This document shows positions 6,646-13,353 of a stretch of DNA of 25,595 bases, piece by piece. The notes below the pieces were generated by a model. The model worked only from the letters and a program-made list of their open reading frames with translations, ran no database searches and had not been told where the DNA came from. A program made the translations under genes and the position numbers. The DNA is from a virus, in the IMG/VR virus record IMGVR_UViG_3300042430_002308, positions 1 through 25,595 of that record. One strand, written 5' to 3'. Within the stretch, counting starts at the first letter, position 1, and each line of letters opens with the position of its first letter.

Positions 6646-6939
6646 TTAGTTGACGCACTCGGCGTTGGCCCGACGAGCGAAGTCAATCTCCGCTTGCGTG
6701 AATCCGGCGCAAGCTGCGATCTCCCGGTCGATGCGATCCGAGTGAATCGCTCGGGTGCAAGTTCCGCCGCTCATTGCGATGAACAGTGCGAACACTGTCT
6801 CCTGTGCGTTTGTCCGGCGCGTTGCAATCGCTCGGATGGCGAATGCCTCGTCGGTGTTGTTCGCAGCGGCATCCGCTGCGATGGTCGCACGGTTGCAGTA
6901 GTTGTTGTTGATTGTCTGGATGATCTCGGTCGATGTCAT
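6646..6939 (-). CDS. Hypothetical 97-aa Ala-rich protein, leaderless
   Basis: Starts MTSTEIIQTINNNYCNRAT. The ATG at 6939 sits seven bases after a -10 (TAACTT), the same geometry and the same MTST start as the gene at 4616, so I prefer it over the longer frame to 6987. The protein is mostly helical and alanine-rich (IAADAAANNTDEAFAIRAIA). Four cysteines are scattered without a metal-site pattern. It heads the minus-strand run that ends with the second methyltransferase. No family is recognised. Confidence 0.65.
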   Translation of the reverse strand: MTSTEIIQTINNNYCNRATIAADAAANNTDEAFAIRAIATRRTNAQETVFALFIAMSGGTCTRAIHSDRIDREIAACAGFTQAEIDFARRANAECVN

Positions 6940-6946
6940 GTAGATC

Positions 6947-7009
6947 AAGTTACTGCACCTGTGGGACATTATCAAGTCAATAACCAAGATTGTTTGATAT
7001 TTCTTTTTA
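6947..7009 (-). promoter_or_regulatory. Recurrent boundary promoter element (copy b)
   Basis: Read on the minus strand: AAAAAGAAATATCAAAC, then TATTGACTTGATAATG. A -35 TTGATA (6975-6970), 17 nt, and a -10 TAACTT (6952-6947) precede the ATG at 6939 by 7 nt. The A-rich box overlaps the TAA of the upstream gene (7007). It is nearly identical over its left part to the copy at 10178. Confidence 0.8.
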
Positions 7010-7243
7010 GACGCTCAAACGCTTCCGCTGAAACTCAACATCACAACCATCAGTCAACCGTTGAGCAATCCGAATCACACGGTCAATCTCACGAACCATC
7101 TCCGGCCCACACTCAACCGCCGCCCGCGGATACTCGGCATGGTTCACGCCCAGTTCCTCGGTGGCCTTGACCATAAGGTCTAGTGCTGCAAGCCATTGCT
7201 GTGCAGGCGTGTAGTTGCTGCTCACTTCTTGTTCAGTAGTCAT
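7007..7243 (-). CDS. Hypothetical 78-aa protein
   Basis: Sequence MTTEQEVSSNYTPAQQWLAALDLMV, then an acidic/basic helical C-terminus (MVREIDRVIRIAQRLTDGC). It is all helical, with no known motif. It starts at the ATG at 7243, just downstream of a GCGTCCACAC/TCTATA motif that also precedes the divergent DUF932 gene and the RHH gene at 18218. Its stop codon is inside the next promoter box. Function unknown. Confidence 0.65.
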   Translation of the reverse strand: MTTEQEVSSNYTPAQQWLAALDLMVKATEELGVNHAEYPRAAVECGPEMVREIDRVIRIAQRLTDGCDVEFQRKRLSV

Positions 7244-7515
7244 ATGTTCAACAGTCTATAGAGCAGTGTGGACGCAAACCTTCGACGTACTGGGCGGCGT
7301 TCCGGTTCCGAGTGTCTAACTGTAAACCTGTGGTTGAGGTTGAGGGTTTGCCCAGCGTCGGGGTTGGTGGTGCGGGGGTGAAGTAGTGGTTGAGGGTTTA
7401 GGTTTGTAAACGAATCCAAAGAAAAGTTTAGTGGAAAGTCATTTAGCGTCCACACCGATCTATATAGTGAGTCGTACAACAACCAACAGCAACAACTAAC
7501 ACGGAGGCAATCACA
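7244..7515. promoter_or_regulatory. Divergent regulatory region upstream of DUF932
   Basis: No gene is supported here. Two copies of a GCGTCCACAC-N4/5-TCTATA motif face outward: 7255-7278 toward the minus-strand gene and 7445-7465 toward DUF932. Between them lie a dispersed-repeat copy (7324-7347) and a second partial copy (GTGGTTGAGGGTTT near 7388). This suggests a shared regulator for both directions. Confidence 0.55.
7324..7347. repeat. Dispersed repeat, copy 3 of 3
   Basis: AACCTGTGGTTGAGG continuing to TTGAGGGTT: 23 of 24 bases match the reverse complement of the two methyltransferase-gene copies at 1911 and 5411. The variable base differs in each copy. Here it lies outside any gene. 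Confidence 0.75.
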
Positions 7516-8505
7516 ATGGCAAACAACACAGACATCACAATCCTCGGCAATGGTGGAAGCGTCCACGCAAACGAGAAGCACGCCGGACCTGTTCCGTTTG
7601 AGCGGGTGCGTGACCTGTTCAACTTCACTGTGGAGTACACCCCGCTCTACACACACGACTCGGGTTCCGATTCGATGGTGGCGCTTGAGAACAAGCAAGC
7701 CATCCGCCGAACCGACACGGGCATGGTTCTCAACACGGTGTCCAAGTCACACGGACTTCACCAGTTCAGCGACGTACTCGTGGACAACCTGTTCACACTC
7801 TTGGATGCGTCCGACACCGACCTTCAGGTTTCGGGTGCGGGCCTGCTGAAGAACGGTGCGGTCGGATGGGTTCAGGTTCAGGCACCATGCTTGGAAGCCG
7901 GTGAGGGTGACGTTGCACCAACACTCACACTCGCATCCTCGCACGATGGTTCGCTTGCGACTTCATACCGGATGGGAATGTTCCGCTTCATCTGCTCAAA
8001 CCAGATCGGCGCTCTCCGACGCAAAAGCGACAACGTGTTCAAGTTGCGTCACACGCTCAACTCGTCGATGAACTTCACGACCGCTCGCAACACTCTCGGT
8101 CTGATGTGGAAGCAGGCTGAGTCGTTCAACGAGGAAGTCAACACGCTAATCAACCTTTCGGTGACCGACACCGAGTTCTACCGGATCGTGAACCGCTTGG
8201 CTCCGATGCCACCTGAGTCCGCAACCGAGGCTGCTCGTACTCGTTGGGAGAACCGTGTGGAGTCGGTGTCCAACATCTATCGCAACGATGAGCGTGTCGG
8301 TGACTTCCGTGGAACCGGATGGGGAGTTGTGCAGGCGTTCAACACCTACCGTCAGCACGAGCGTCCGTTCCGTGCGAACGGTACTGCTGGTTCAACTTCT
8401 CGTCTTGGTCGCACGATGACTGACTTCCTGTCGGGTGCGATTGACCTTGATGACCAGAAGGTGACTCAGGCGGTGTTCGCTGAGTCTGCTCGTAACGGCT
8501 TGTGA
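7516..8505 (+). CDS. DUF932 family phage/plasmid protein
   Basis: 329 aa. The ATG is preceded by a strong GGAGG nine bases upstream. The central region reads as DUF932, the family common in phages and plasmids: VPFERVRDLFNFTVEYTPLYT early, SHGLHQFSDVLVDNLFTLLD, a strand MFRFICSNQIG near residue 155, and WENRVESVSNIYRND with GTGWGVVQAFNTYRQHER toward the end. Length fits the family. The biochemical role of DUF932 proteins is not established; a link to replication or anti-restriction has been suggested from context only. The gene is monocistronic, ends in a strong terminator and has the divergent regulatory region upstream. Confidence 0.9.
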   Translation: MANNTDITILGNGGSVHANEKHAGPVPFERVRDLFNFTVEYTPLYTHDSGSDSMVALENKQAIRRTDTGMVLNTVSKSHGLHQFSDVLVDNLFTLLDASDTDLQVSGAGLLKNGAVGWVQVQAPCLEAGEGDVAPTLTLASSHDGSLATSYRMGMFRFICSNQIGALRRKSDNVFKLRHTLNSSMNFTTARNTLGLMWKQAESFNEEVNTLINLSVTDTEFYRIVNRLAPMPPESATEAARTRWENRVESVSNIYRNDERVGDFRGTGWGVVQAFNTYRQHERPFRANGTAGSTSRLGRTMTDFLSGAIDLDDQKVTQAVFAESARNGL

Positions 8506-8523
8506 GTTGTTGTTGGTGATGAG

Positions 8524-8548
8524 GGGACCGGGTAGCTCCGGTCCCTTT
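8524..8548 (+). terminator. Rho-independent terminator after DUF932 gene
   Basis: GGGACCGG, a GTAGCT loop, CCGGTCCC, then TTTGT. This eight-pair stem with a short U tract lies 18 bases after the stop. Confidence 0.8.
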
Positions 8549-8588
8549 GTCGCGTGTCGGCTGGGTGTGCTGGCGGCTCCGATTTGGC

Positions 8589-8606
8589 GTGTGACAAGAG
8601 TCACAC
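8589..8606. promoter_or_regulatory. Perfect palindrome upstream of the first large RNA
   Basis: GTGTGAC, AAGA, GTCACAC: a seven-base perfect inverted repeat just upstream of the putative RNA promoter. It could be an operator or the base of a hairpin; no U-run follows. Confidence 0.55.
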
Positions 8607-8620
8607 CATTTGGATTCGCA

Positions 8621-8642
8621 TAATGTCAGACACCTGTAGTAT
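8621..8642 (+). promoter_or_regulatory. Probable promoter of the first large RNA
   Basis: ATAATGTCAGACAC, TAGTAT (-10 at 8637-8642), then TTATCTACAT. The sequence aligns with the spacer and downstream part of the recurrent promoters at 4624 and 6947 (ATAATGTC ... TATCTACAT), but the A-rich upstream box is missing. Confidence 0.5.
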
Positions 8643-8819
8643 CTTTATCTACATAAGGAAGTGAGCAGTACGAACCGGAGACACAACCGGGGGCGAATCG
8701 CAGCAAGACGCACAAAGCGTGTAGCGGATTCCGGGTGACACACCACCTCAAGGAAATGTGACGGTTGCACACTCAGCAACAGAAACAGCGAGTGCTAGTT
8801 AGATTCTGTTTGATACCAG

Positions 8820-8900
8820 AAGACGATTGAAGTGCAAGAAGTAGCCCTCGGGTGTAAGCCTTCCTCTCCTAAGACATCCTCAGTACGGCTTCCTCAACAG
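8820..8900 (+). repeat. Tandem RNA motif, copy 1
   Basis: This copy starts AAGACGATTGAAGTG and shares with copy 2 the blocks GTAAGCCTT, CTCTCC and AGTACGGC. A small hairpin GCC-CTCG-GGT here corresponds to GTC-GAAA-GAC in copy 2, so two pairs change with pairing kept. This favours RNA structure. Confidence 0.7.
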
Positions 8901-8941
8901 TAACTAGAATGACTCAAGTTGAAACTTGCGGTATCGGACCC

Positions 8942-9020
8942 AAGACGATTGAGGTGACCAAGTAGTCGAAAGACGTAAGCCTTGCTCTCCCAACACATCC
9001 CTAGTACGGCACCTCCGCAG
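8942..9020 (+). repeat. Tandem RNA motif, copy 2
   Basis: The second copy lies 122 nt after the first. GAGGTG near its 5' end pairs with CACCTC near its 3' end, closing the motif around the GAAA-capped hairpin. Confidence 0.7.
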
Positions 9021-9203
9021 CAACTTGAGTGGTTGGTCAGTGGAATCGTCTGGAGACAGACAGGCACACAGAGTCAAGTGAAAGCGTCGTCAAGAGCGTA
9101 ATCACCGAAGCGTATTCGGTCGGGGAGCAAGGCAGCCCGATGTTGCGTCACAGGGATAGAAACTTGCAGCTCTTATTCAGAACATCGGTTTCACTGACCA
9201 ACC

Positions 9204-9264
9204 AAAAGAAATATCAAACAATCTTCTGTTTCGACTTGCGGACTGTAGTCGTATCGACTACTGT
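9204..9264 (+). promoter_or_regulatory. Recurrent boundary promoter element (copy c)
   Basis: AAAAGAAATATCAAACAATC, a variant CGACTTGCGG (-35 TTGCGG 9236-9241), 17 nt, then TACTGT (-10, 9259-9264). The predicted start falls at the first base of the closing helix of large RNA 2. Confidence 0.75.
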
Positions 9265-9268
9265 CTTG

Positions 9269-9981
9269 TGTGTGGGGGAGCAACAGCCTCACAACAGCAA
9301 CTTGAAAACAGAGACAAGCTTGAGCGGCTAAGAGATCAGCAAGGCCCCCACGCAAAGAACGGGACATTCCAAACCGGTAACAACGTGACAAACCTTCAAC
9401 AGACTCTTAGCTCTCAAGAAAGCAATGAGCGTCTTATAGGTCGCTCACGCAATTAGCAGCACCAGTCAAAGTTCAGCAGATGTCCGCAAGTCGGAAACTG
9501 TCGGCAGCGGCGACTGGCAGTAGGAACCTGAGTTAGGTACCTGAACAGCAGCTACGACAGTGCGGAAACCAAGATGGTTCCGGGGTTTACGAGTTCTCCT
9601 CGAACGCTGCGGATCGAAACTGGAAGGGTGATAAACACTGAAGTCTTTAGCTGACACCGATCCATACCGCCCTACGCTAATCAAACGGACTAATTACCCG
9701 GAGCGTGAGTAACCTATAAGGCATTCAATGCCAAGCGATCTTGACCGGACGGCCATTAGGCGACAGCAGAAATGCTGTTCATTGCGAAACGGTCAAGTAC
9801 TGAATCTTGATGAGATATGCGGAGTTCGTCGGGTCACTCCCAAACGATCCAAGCGTCAACTCAAGATTCAAGGGGAGTCCGGTTAGGCCGGTATTCCGCA
9901 GACAAGCACCTAGCCCGCGTGTCGTGCGCAAGGGAGAGACCGCCGCTGGACTGTAGCCCGGAAAACCGGATTCCCCACACA
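9269..9981 (+). ncRNA. Large structured RNA 2 (about 0.7 kb, closed by terminal helix)
   Basis: TGTGTGGGGGA (9269-9279) pairs with TTCCCCACACA (9971-9981), a long-range helix closing 713 nt. Its 5' strand coincides with the predicted transcription start. Inside: CTTGACCG with CGGTCAAG (about 9739 and 9790) enclosing a GACAGCA-GAAA-TGCTGTT hairpin; GGCAT-TCA-ATGCC; GAATCTTGA with TCAAGATTC; GGAAACC with GGTTCC; GTTC-TCCTC-GAAC. No ORF has an RBS or motif. Further hairpins (CCGCC-GACT-GGCGG, ACCGT/ACGGT) continue to 10177, so the transcript may extend that far. Size, ornate pairing and phage setting recall GOLLD or ROOL RNAs, but the family is unassigned. Confidence 0.75.
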
Positions 9982-10177
9982 TTCGTTTAGATCATTCCAA
10001 CTAGAGAAAGCAGGTGCAGTTTGAGCAACACCGCCGACTGGCGGAGAGCAGAAGGGTGAGTCCACACCGGAAGTTGACCTACCGGACCGTTGAGCTTGAC
10101 GGTGAAATGGGCGTGTGGCATCCAATGGAGCTTGACCAGTCATTCAGTGCCAGTCGTGAAGGCTGGGGTTGGTGCCG

Positions 10178-10238
10178 AAAAGAAATATCAAACAATCTTG
10201 ATTATTGACTTGACATGTGTAGTCGCATCGACTATCTT
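10178..10238 (+). promoter_or_regulatory. Recurrent boundary promoter element (copy d, best match)
   Basis: AAAAGAAATATCAAACAATC, then TTATTGACTTGACA (-35 TTGACA 10210-10215), 17 nt, TATCTT (-10, 10233-10238). This is the closest copy to a consensus sigma70 promoter in the window. Confidence 0.8.
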
Positions 10239-10638
10239 TATGGGGGTAAGGCAATACAACCTAAAGAACCGGAACGACCGGGGAGCATGGCGGCTAGGGT
10301 CCGCACACCAAAGACTCTCAAGTACAGGAATCAAGTTCTTAGATGATGAACTTGGAACCGCAGAAGTACCGGGCTGATCGCCAAGTGAAGCGCCCTACGG
10401 CACACAGAGATGTGCTTATGAAGGTGGTGGATGGATGTTGACATAGCGCGAGTGAATGCGGAGAACGGTGAAAGCAACTAGTTCTGAGGTGAAGCGGTGC
10501 GTGCGCACAATCCGTGGAGTAGTAAGAACGAAAGCAAGTAGCCGGTCCAAGAGCATCTTCTAAGAACTTGATTCGTAGGACCGTTGAGTTAGCGGGAAGA
10601 TATACTTCCCGCCAGTTAGCCATTCCCTACCCGGTGGA

Positions 10639-10660
10639 GCGTTGTTGGTGCATCTCTCCC
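10639..10660 (+). repeat. 22-bp direct repeat inside large RNA 3, copy 1
   Basis: GCGTTGTTGGTGCATC plus TCTCCC; an identical copy starts at 10705, 66 bp downstream. Both lie inside the loop closed by the 16-pair helix, possibly equivalent arms of the RNA. Confidence 0.85.
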
Positions 10661-10704
10661 CTCCCGGCTAGGTAACGAGCTTCTGATGTGAAGCGAAGAT
10701 GGGC

Positions 10705-10726
10705 GCGTTGTTGGTGCATCTCTCCC
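10705..10726 (+). repeat. 22-bp direct repeat inside large RNA 3, copy 2
   Basis: Identical to 10639-10660. The sequence between the two copies is unrelated to the sequence after the second. Confidence 0.85.
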
Positions 10727-10990
10727 GCCGCTCTTCCTGCTAACTCAACGGTTCTGCGATCAACAAGCAGTACAGGCAAAAAGCAGCACAGGGAATATCG
10801 CCTGAAACAAAGTCCCGCCGCTGAACGAATCTTCCGGTGTTCCAAGGGTTGTAGACCTCGGGTGACAGAAGATAGGAACCCACCTGCAAGGGCGGTTGCA
10901 GGCACCCCCAATGGTGCAAAAATTTGGCGGTATCAACCGATGCCGACAGAAGGACGTATTGCCTTCTCGGTTAGTCAGCAAGATGGCTTC

Positions 10991-11025
10991 AGCCCCTCCA
11001 CAACGGAGGGGCTTCTTGCATTTTT
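10991..11025 (+). terminator. Intrinsic terminator of large RNA 3
   Basis: AGCCCCTCC, ACAAC, GGAGGGGCT, then TCTTGCATTTTT. A nine-pair GC-rich stem; the T-run overlaps the stop codon of the convergent terminase gene, so it could also limit transcription from that side. Confidence 0.85.
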
Positions 11026-12679
11026 AGTTGAAGTTGAACGCACCGATAGTTGAGTTAGCCGCAGACCCGATACGAGACTTCGACCTGTTCGTCTTCTTCG
11101 AGATGTCCGCCCACGCCCAGTACGCTGCGTCAACAAGATCGTATGGTTTGATCTTAGGGAAACGCATGAGTCCAAGTTCTAACACTTGGTGTGTGCCAAG
11201 GAGATGCCTGATCTGGTTCCGTTCGTAATCGACAAGCATCCGTTGCGCACGAGCCATCTTCGATCCATGCCCTGCGCCTGCTTTCGCTGAAGCGAACCGT
11301 GGTGCTGATCCTTCAAGTTCCCCTGCGTCACGCAAGTTCTCGCAAGCCTGATGGTAAACCGTTTGCCATGTATCGCCGCCTTGGTCGGATTCAACTCCGA
11401 GCGTGTCGGCGTTCCATTGAAGAGCGATTCTGATTCCACGCATCACAGCGTCAAGTGGTGTGGTGCGCCCCTCCCATGACCAAAGACGGTAGATCAAACC
11501 GTCGGAACCCAGCCCATCGCATTGGATGCCTTGGCAGTCTGATTGGTCGTTTGAGGTGACAGCAGGGTCCAACCAGACGACTACGCGTTTCATAACTGGT
11601 AGTTCTGCTTCGGTGACATGAAGGTTCGGCCAGTTGATGTGGTCGAACATCCCGCCGGTCATCGTGACTGTCGCGTGTTGGCACTCTGCGAGGAACGCTG
11701 TTAGTCCGATGTCGTTGAGGAGCGCTTGTGACGATTCGAGTGGCTGGCCTTCCCATGCCGCTTGCCCTGTGACGATGTTGAACAAGCCTTCTTGTTCTAC
11801 CCATTCAAGGTTCCATACTGATGGGATTGGCCCGGACACAATTCGGTCACGGAGAAAGTCTGCTCGTCCGTCTGCGAGTCGTGCGAAGATGGAGTTGTCG
11901 TGGACCTTGTTCTGGATGGCGATAACAGCGCAAGCGTTTGATCCCGCTGGGAGAAGTTTGCGGGTGATGGTTCGGATCTTTTTGTCTGTGGCTGATGGCC
12001 CGTCGGATTCGCTGTCGATGTCATCGAAGACCATTAGGTCGGGTCGCAGGTTTTCGAGTTTGATGCCTCGTGATGCTGAGTCAAGTCCTACAGCGTCAAC
12101 GGTGAACCCGGTTCCGGTTCGGATTCGGTTGCGCCGCCAACCTTTTGCTGATCCGAACTTACCCATCATTCGTTCGCCTAGTTCGGGGTATGCGAATCCG
12201 ATTTCGGTGTCTTCGAGTAGTGATGCGATGTTGGCAACGTGGTCGTCTGCCTGATCTTGTGTTTCGCTGACGTATAGGCAGTAGTGGCGTTTCTGTCGTG
12301 CGCCGAGAGCGACGACGCACATCTCGGCGCTGGTACTCTTTGCGCCGCCTCGGGGCCAGATAGCGACGAACGGTCGGGGTCGTTCACCTGTTTCTACTTC
12401 CCATGCCCAGTTCCAGAATTGTTTGTGGTGGTCACCGAATGGGGCTGATGCGTAGCCGGGGGCCATTCCGAGTAGCCATGTTTCCCAGTCGTCGGTGGTG
12501 ACTGCTGCGTCGATTAGGTATAGGCGGTATTGCTCGCGTTCGTGGTCTGTTGCGAGTGCAAGTAGTTCCGATGGGATTACTACGAGTGGTTCCACATGTT
12601 TAGGGTAGCCGTTGTGTGGTGTTTGGTGCTGAAAGAAATCTTGATATTTGTTTGATATTGACTTGATTCTGTAGTTCAT
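11024..12679 (-). CDS. terL: Terminase large subunit
   Basis: 551 aa, a normal length for the family. The ATPase domain shows Walker A (WPRGGAKST, about 108-116) and Walker B (LMVFDD, 215-220). The nuclease domain shows the first acidic residue in VVVWLDPAV (D371), a second in LGVESDQGG (E430) and the last in KPYDLVDAAYW (D514/D517). The enzyme pumps phage DNA into the prohead and cuts it. The ATG at 12679 has no RBS, but a TAGTAT lies six bases upstream, so a leaderless start is plausible. A GTG at 12595 is an alternative. If 12679 is right, its first codons overlap the promoter element of the divergent plus-strand gene. It stands apart from the small-terminase-like gene and has no portal gene beside it. 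Confidence 0.92.
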   Translation of the reverse strand: MNYRIKSISNKYQDFFQHQTPHNGYPKHVEPLVVIPSELLALATDHEREQYRLYLIDAAVTTDDWETWLLGMAPGYASAPFGDHHKQFWNWAWEVETGERPRPFVAIWPRGGAKSTSAEMCVVALGARQKRHYCLYVSETQDQADDHVANIASLLEDTEIGFAYPELGERMMGKFGSAKGWRRNRIRTGTGFTVDAVGLDSASRGIKLENLRPDLMVFDDIDSESDGPSATDKKIRTITRKLLPAGSNACAVIAIQNKVHDNSIFARLADGRADFLRDRIVSGPIPSVWNLEWVEQEGLFNIVTGQAAWEGQPLESSQALLNDIGLTAFLAECQHATVTMTGGMFDHINWPNLHVTEAELPVMKRVVVWLDPAVTSNDQSDCQGIQCDGLGSDGLIYRLWSWEGRTTPLDAVMRGIRIALQWNADTLGVESDQGGDTWQTVYHQACENLRDAGELEGSAPRFASAKAGAGHGSKMARAQRMLVDYERNQIRHLLGTHQVLELGLMRFPKIKPYDLVDAAYWAWADISKKTNRSKSRIGSAANSTIGAFNFN

Positions 12680-12690
12680 ATGACTATACT
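12631..12690 (+). promoter_or_regulatory. Recurrent boundary promoter element (copy e)
   Basis: GAAAGAAATCTTGATATT, then TATTGACTTGATTC (-35 TTGATT 12663-12668), 16 nt, TATACT (-10, 12685-12690), and an ATG six bases further on. It overlaps the 5' end of the divergent terminase gene. Confidence 0.75.
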
Positions 12691-12696
12691 AGGGGT

Positions 12697-12789
12697 ATGA
12701 CACAGACCGAGATTCACATAGCAATCGCAATCGTAGGAAACATCGCAAGCGTAGGAATGCTCTGCTGGAGAATATGGGTCGAAGGATGA
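12697..12789 (+). CDS. 30-aa membrane peptide, leaderless
   Basis: Sequence MTQTEIHIAIAIVGNIASVG, then MLCWRIWVEG: one hydrophobic helix with a short acidic N-terminus and a basic/Trp C-terminal end. The ATG lies six bases after a consensus-like -10 (TATACT), so the message would be leaderless. Its stop overlaps the start of the pentapeptide-repeat gene (ATGA), implying coupling. Its size and single membrane segment recall small phage membrane peptides, but no family is recognised. Confidence 0.6.
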   Translation: MTQTEIHIAIAIVGNIASVGMLCWRIWVEG

Positions 12790-13148
12790 CCACAATCATC
12801 GGACACGAAGTCCGCAACATGGAACGAGCCGACCTAACCGGAGTGAACCTCTACGGGGCAGACCTATCCGACACAAACCTAATGGGAGCCGTTCTGTTCG
12901 GAGCGAACCTGACAAACGCCGACCTATTCGGATCGAACCTCATCGGAGCCGACCTCATCTGCGCAAACCTGCATAACGCCGACCTACGCAGAGCCGACCT
13001 ACGCAGAGCGAACCTCACGAACGCACACCTATTCGGAGCAAGCCTATTCGGAGCTGATCTGCGTGGGGCGATACTGGATCATGCGATATTGCCAGAAGGC
13101 ATCGTCATCATTGACGGCAGAGTGGTTTATGTGGAGAAAGAAATCTGA
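12786..13148 (+). CDS. Pentapeptide-repeat protein
   Basis: 120 aa. About 16 consecutive A(D/N)LxX pentapeptides run from residue 11 to 105 (ADLTGVNLYGADLSDTNLMG onward), predicting a right-handed quadrilateral beta-helix. A short strand tail follows (IVIIDGRVVYVEKEI). Some pentapeptide proteins mimic B-form DNA and protect or inhibit gyrase; most have no known function. The start at 12786 is chosen because it overlaps the membrane-peptide stop; the ATG at 12774 lies inside that gene. The last codons (EKEI, stop) are the same A-rich box (GAGAAAGAAATCTGA) that ends the methyltransferase at 4682. Confidence 0.9.
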   Translation: MTTIIGHEVRNMERADLTGVNLYGADLSDTNLMGAVLFGANLTNADLFGSNLIGADLICANLHNADLRRADLRRANLTNAHLFGASLFGADLRGAILDHAILPEGIVIIDGRVVYVEKEI

Positions 13149-13353
13149 ACACCCATCTGGTACACTTGCCGCTACCGGGTCCAAAACACTCATGGGGTCG
13201 GTAGCCCAATACGCGAAGAAGCCGGACGATTAGTACTCGCCCGACTCTTCTAAGACACCTCCGCCATACCCATTTGGCGTGTCAGTTCCTGAGTCCAAGC
13301 ATACAGCACTTGGTCAAGGTTGCACACTTCGGGTCCGGCAGGGAAGGACTGAA
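13149..13353 (+). promoter_or_regulatory. Structured 5' leader of the replication operon
   Basis: About 205 nt without a protein-like frame. GCTACCG (13171-13177) pairs with CGGTAGC (13199-13205), GAAGA with TCTTC (about 13214 and 13246), and CCAAG with CTTGG (13295 and 13309). A TACACT near 13161 may be a -10, preceded by the A-rich box. It could be a regulatory leader or an attenuator. Confidence 0.5.

Larger units (their letters stand above)
8650..9207 (+). ncRNA. Large structured RNA 1 (about 0.56 kb, unassigned family)
   Basis: No credible ORF, but dense pairing. A 16-pair helix joins 9030-9045 with 9189-9204 (TGGTTGGTCAGTG with CACTGACCAACCA). Immediately inside it CCGATGTT (9137-9144) pairs with AACATCGG (9181-9188). 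A further hairpin is ACCGAA/TTCGGT near 9102-9121. Upstream, GTTGC/GCAAC and AACAGAA/TTCTGTT stems are visible. Two tandem copies of an 80-nt motif occupy 8820-9020. The start is set by the -10 at 8637 and the end by the helix that abuts the next promoter box at 9204. No U-rich terminator is seen, so the 3' end may be processed or may read on. Large phage RNAs such as GOLLD and ROOL are possible relatives; I could not assign one. Confidence 0.6.
10245..11025 (+). ncRNA. Large structured RNA 3 (about 0.78 kb, with intrinsic terminator)
   Basis: It runs from the promoter at 10178 to a clear intrinsic terminator at 10991-11025. A 16-pair helix (one G-U) joins GACCGTTGAGTTAGC at 10579-10593 with GCTAACTCAACGGTTC at 10739-10754. 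Local hairpins include CAAGTTC/GAACTTG near 10331, GCACA/TGTGC near 10400, GCGGGAAG/CTTCCCGC at 10592-10612 and CCTGCAA/TTGCAGG near 10882. A 22-nt direct repeat sits inside the central domain. Small frames here lack RBSs and protein-like composition. It differs in primary sequence from large RNA 2, so they are not simple duplicates. The family is unassigned. Confidence 0.75.

Noticed and set aside
7240-7698. 152-aa minus-strand frame
   Set aside because: It covers the divergent regulatory region and the antisense of the DUF932 start, with no motif.
8650-11025. Short frames within the large RNA region (for example 9029-9331, 10688-11053)
   Set aside because: No RBS, low-complexity or unlikely composition, and they cross the helices and promoters that define the RNAs.
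8650-11025. tRNA cluster
   Set aside because: I looked for a GGTTCRANNC T-arm with an acceptor stem at the right distance and found none.
11634-12254. 206-aa plus-strand frame
   Set aside because: Antisense shadow of the terminase large subunit gene.
13279-13353. Longer N-terminus for the replication protein (GTG at 13279)
   Set aside because: No RBS, and it would include a leader hairpin; the GTG at 13354 has GGAAGGA in place.
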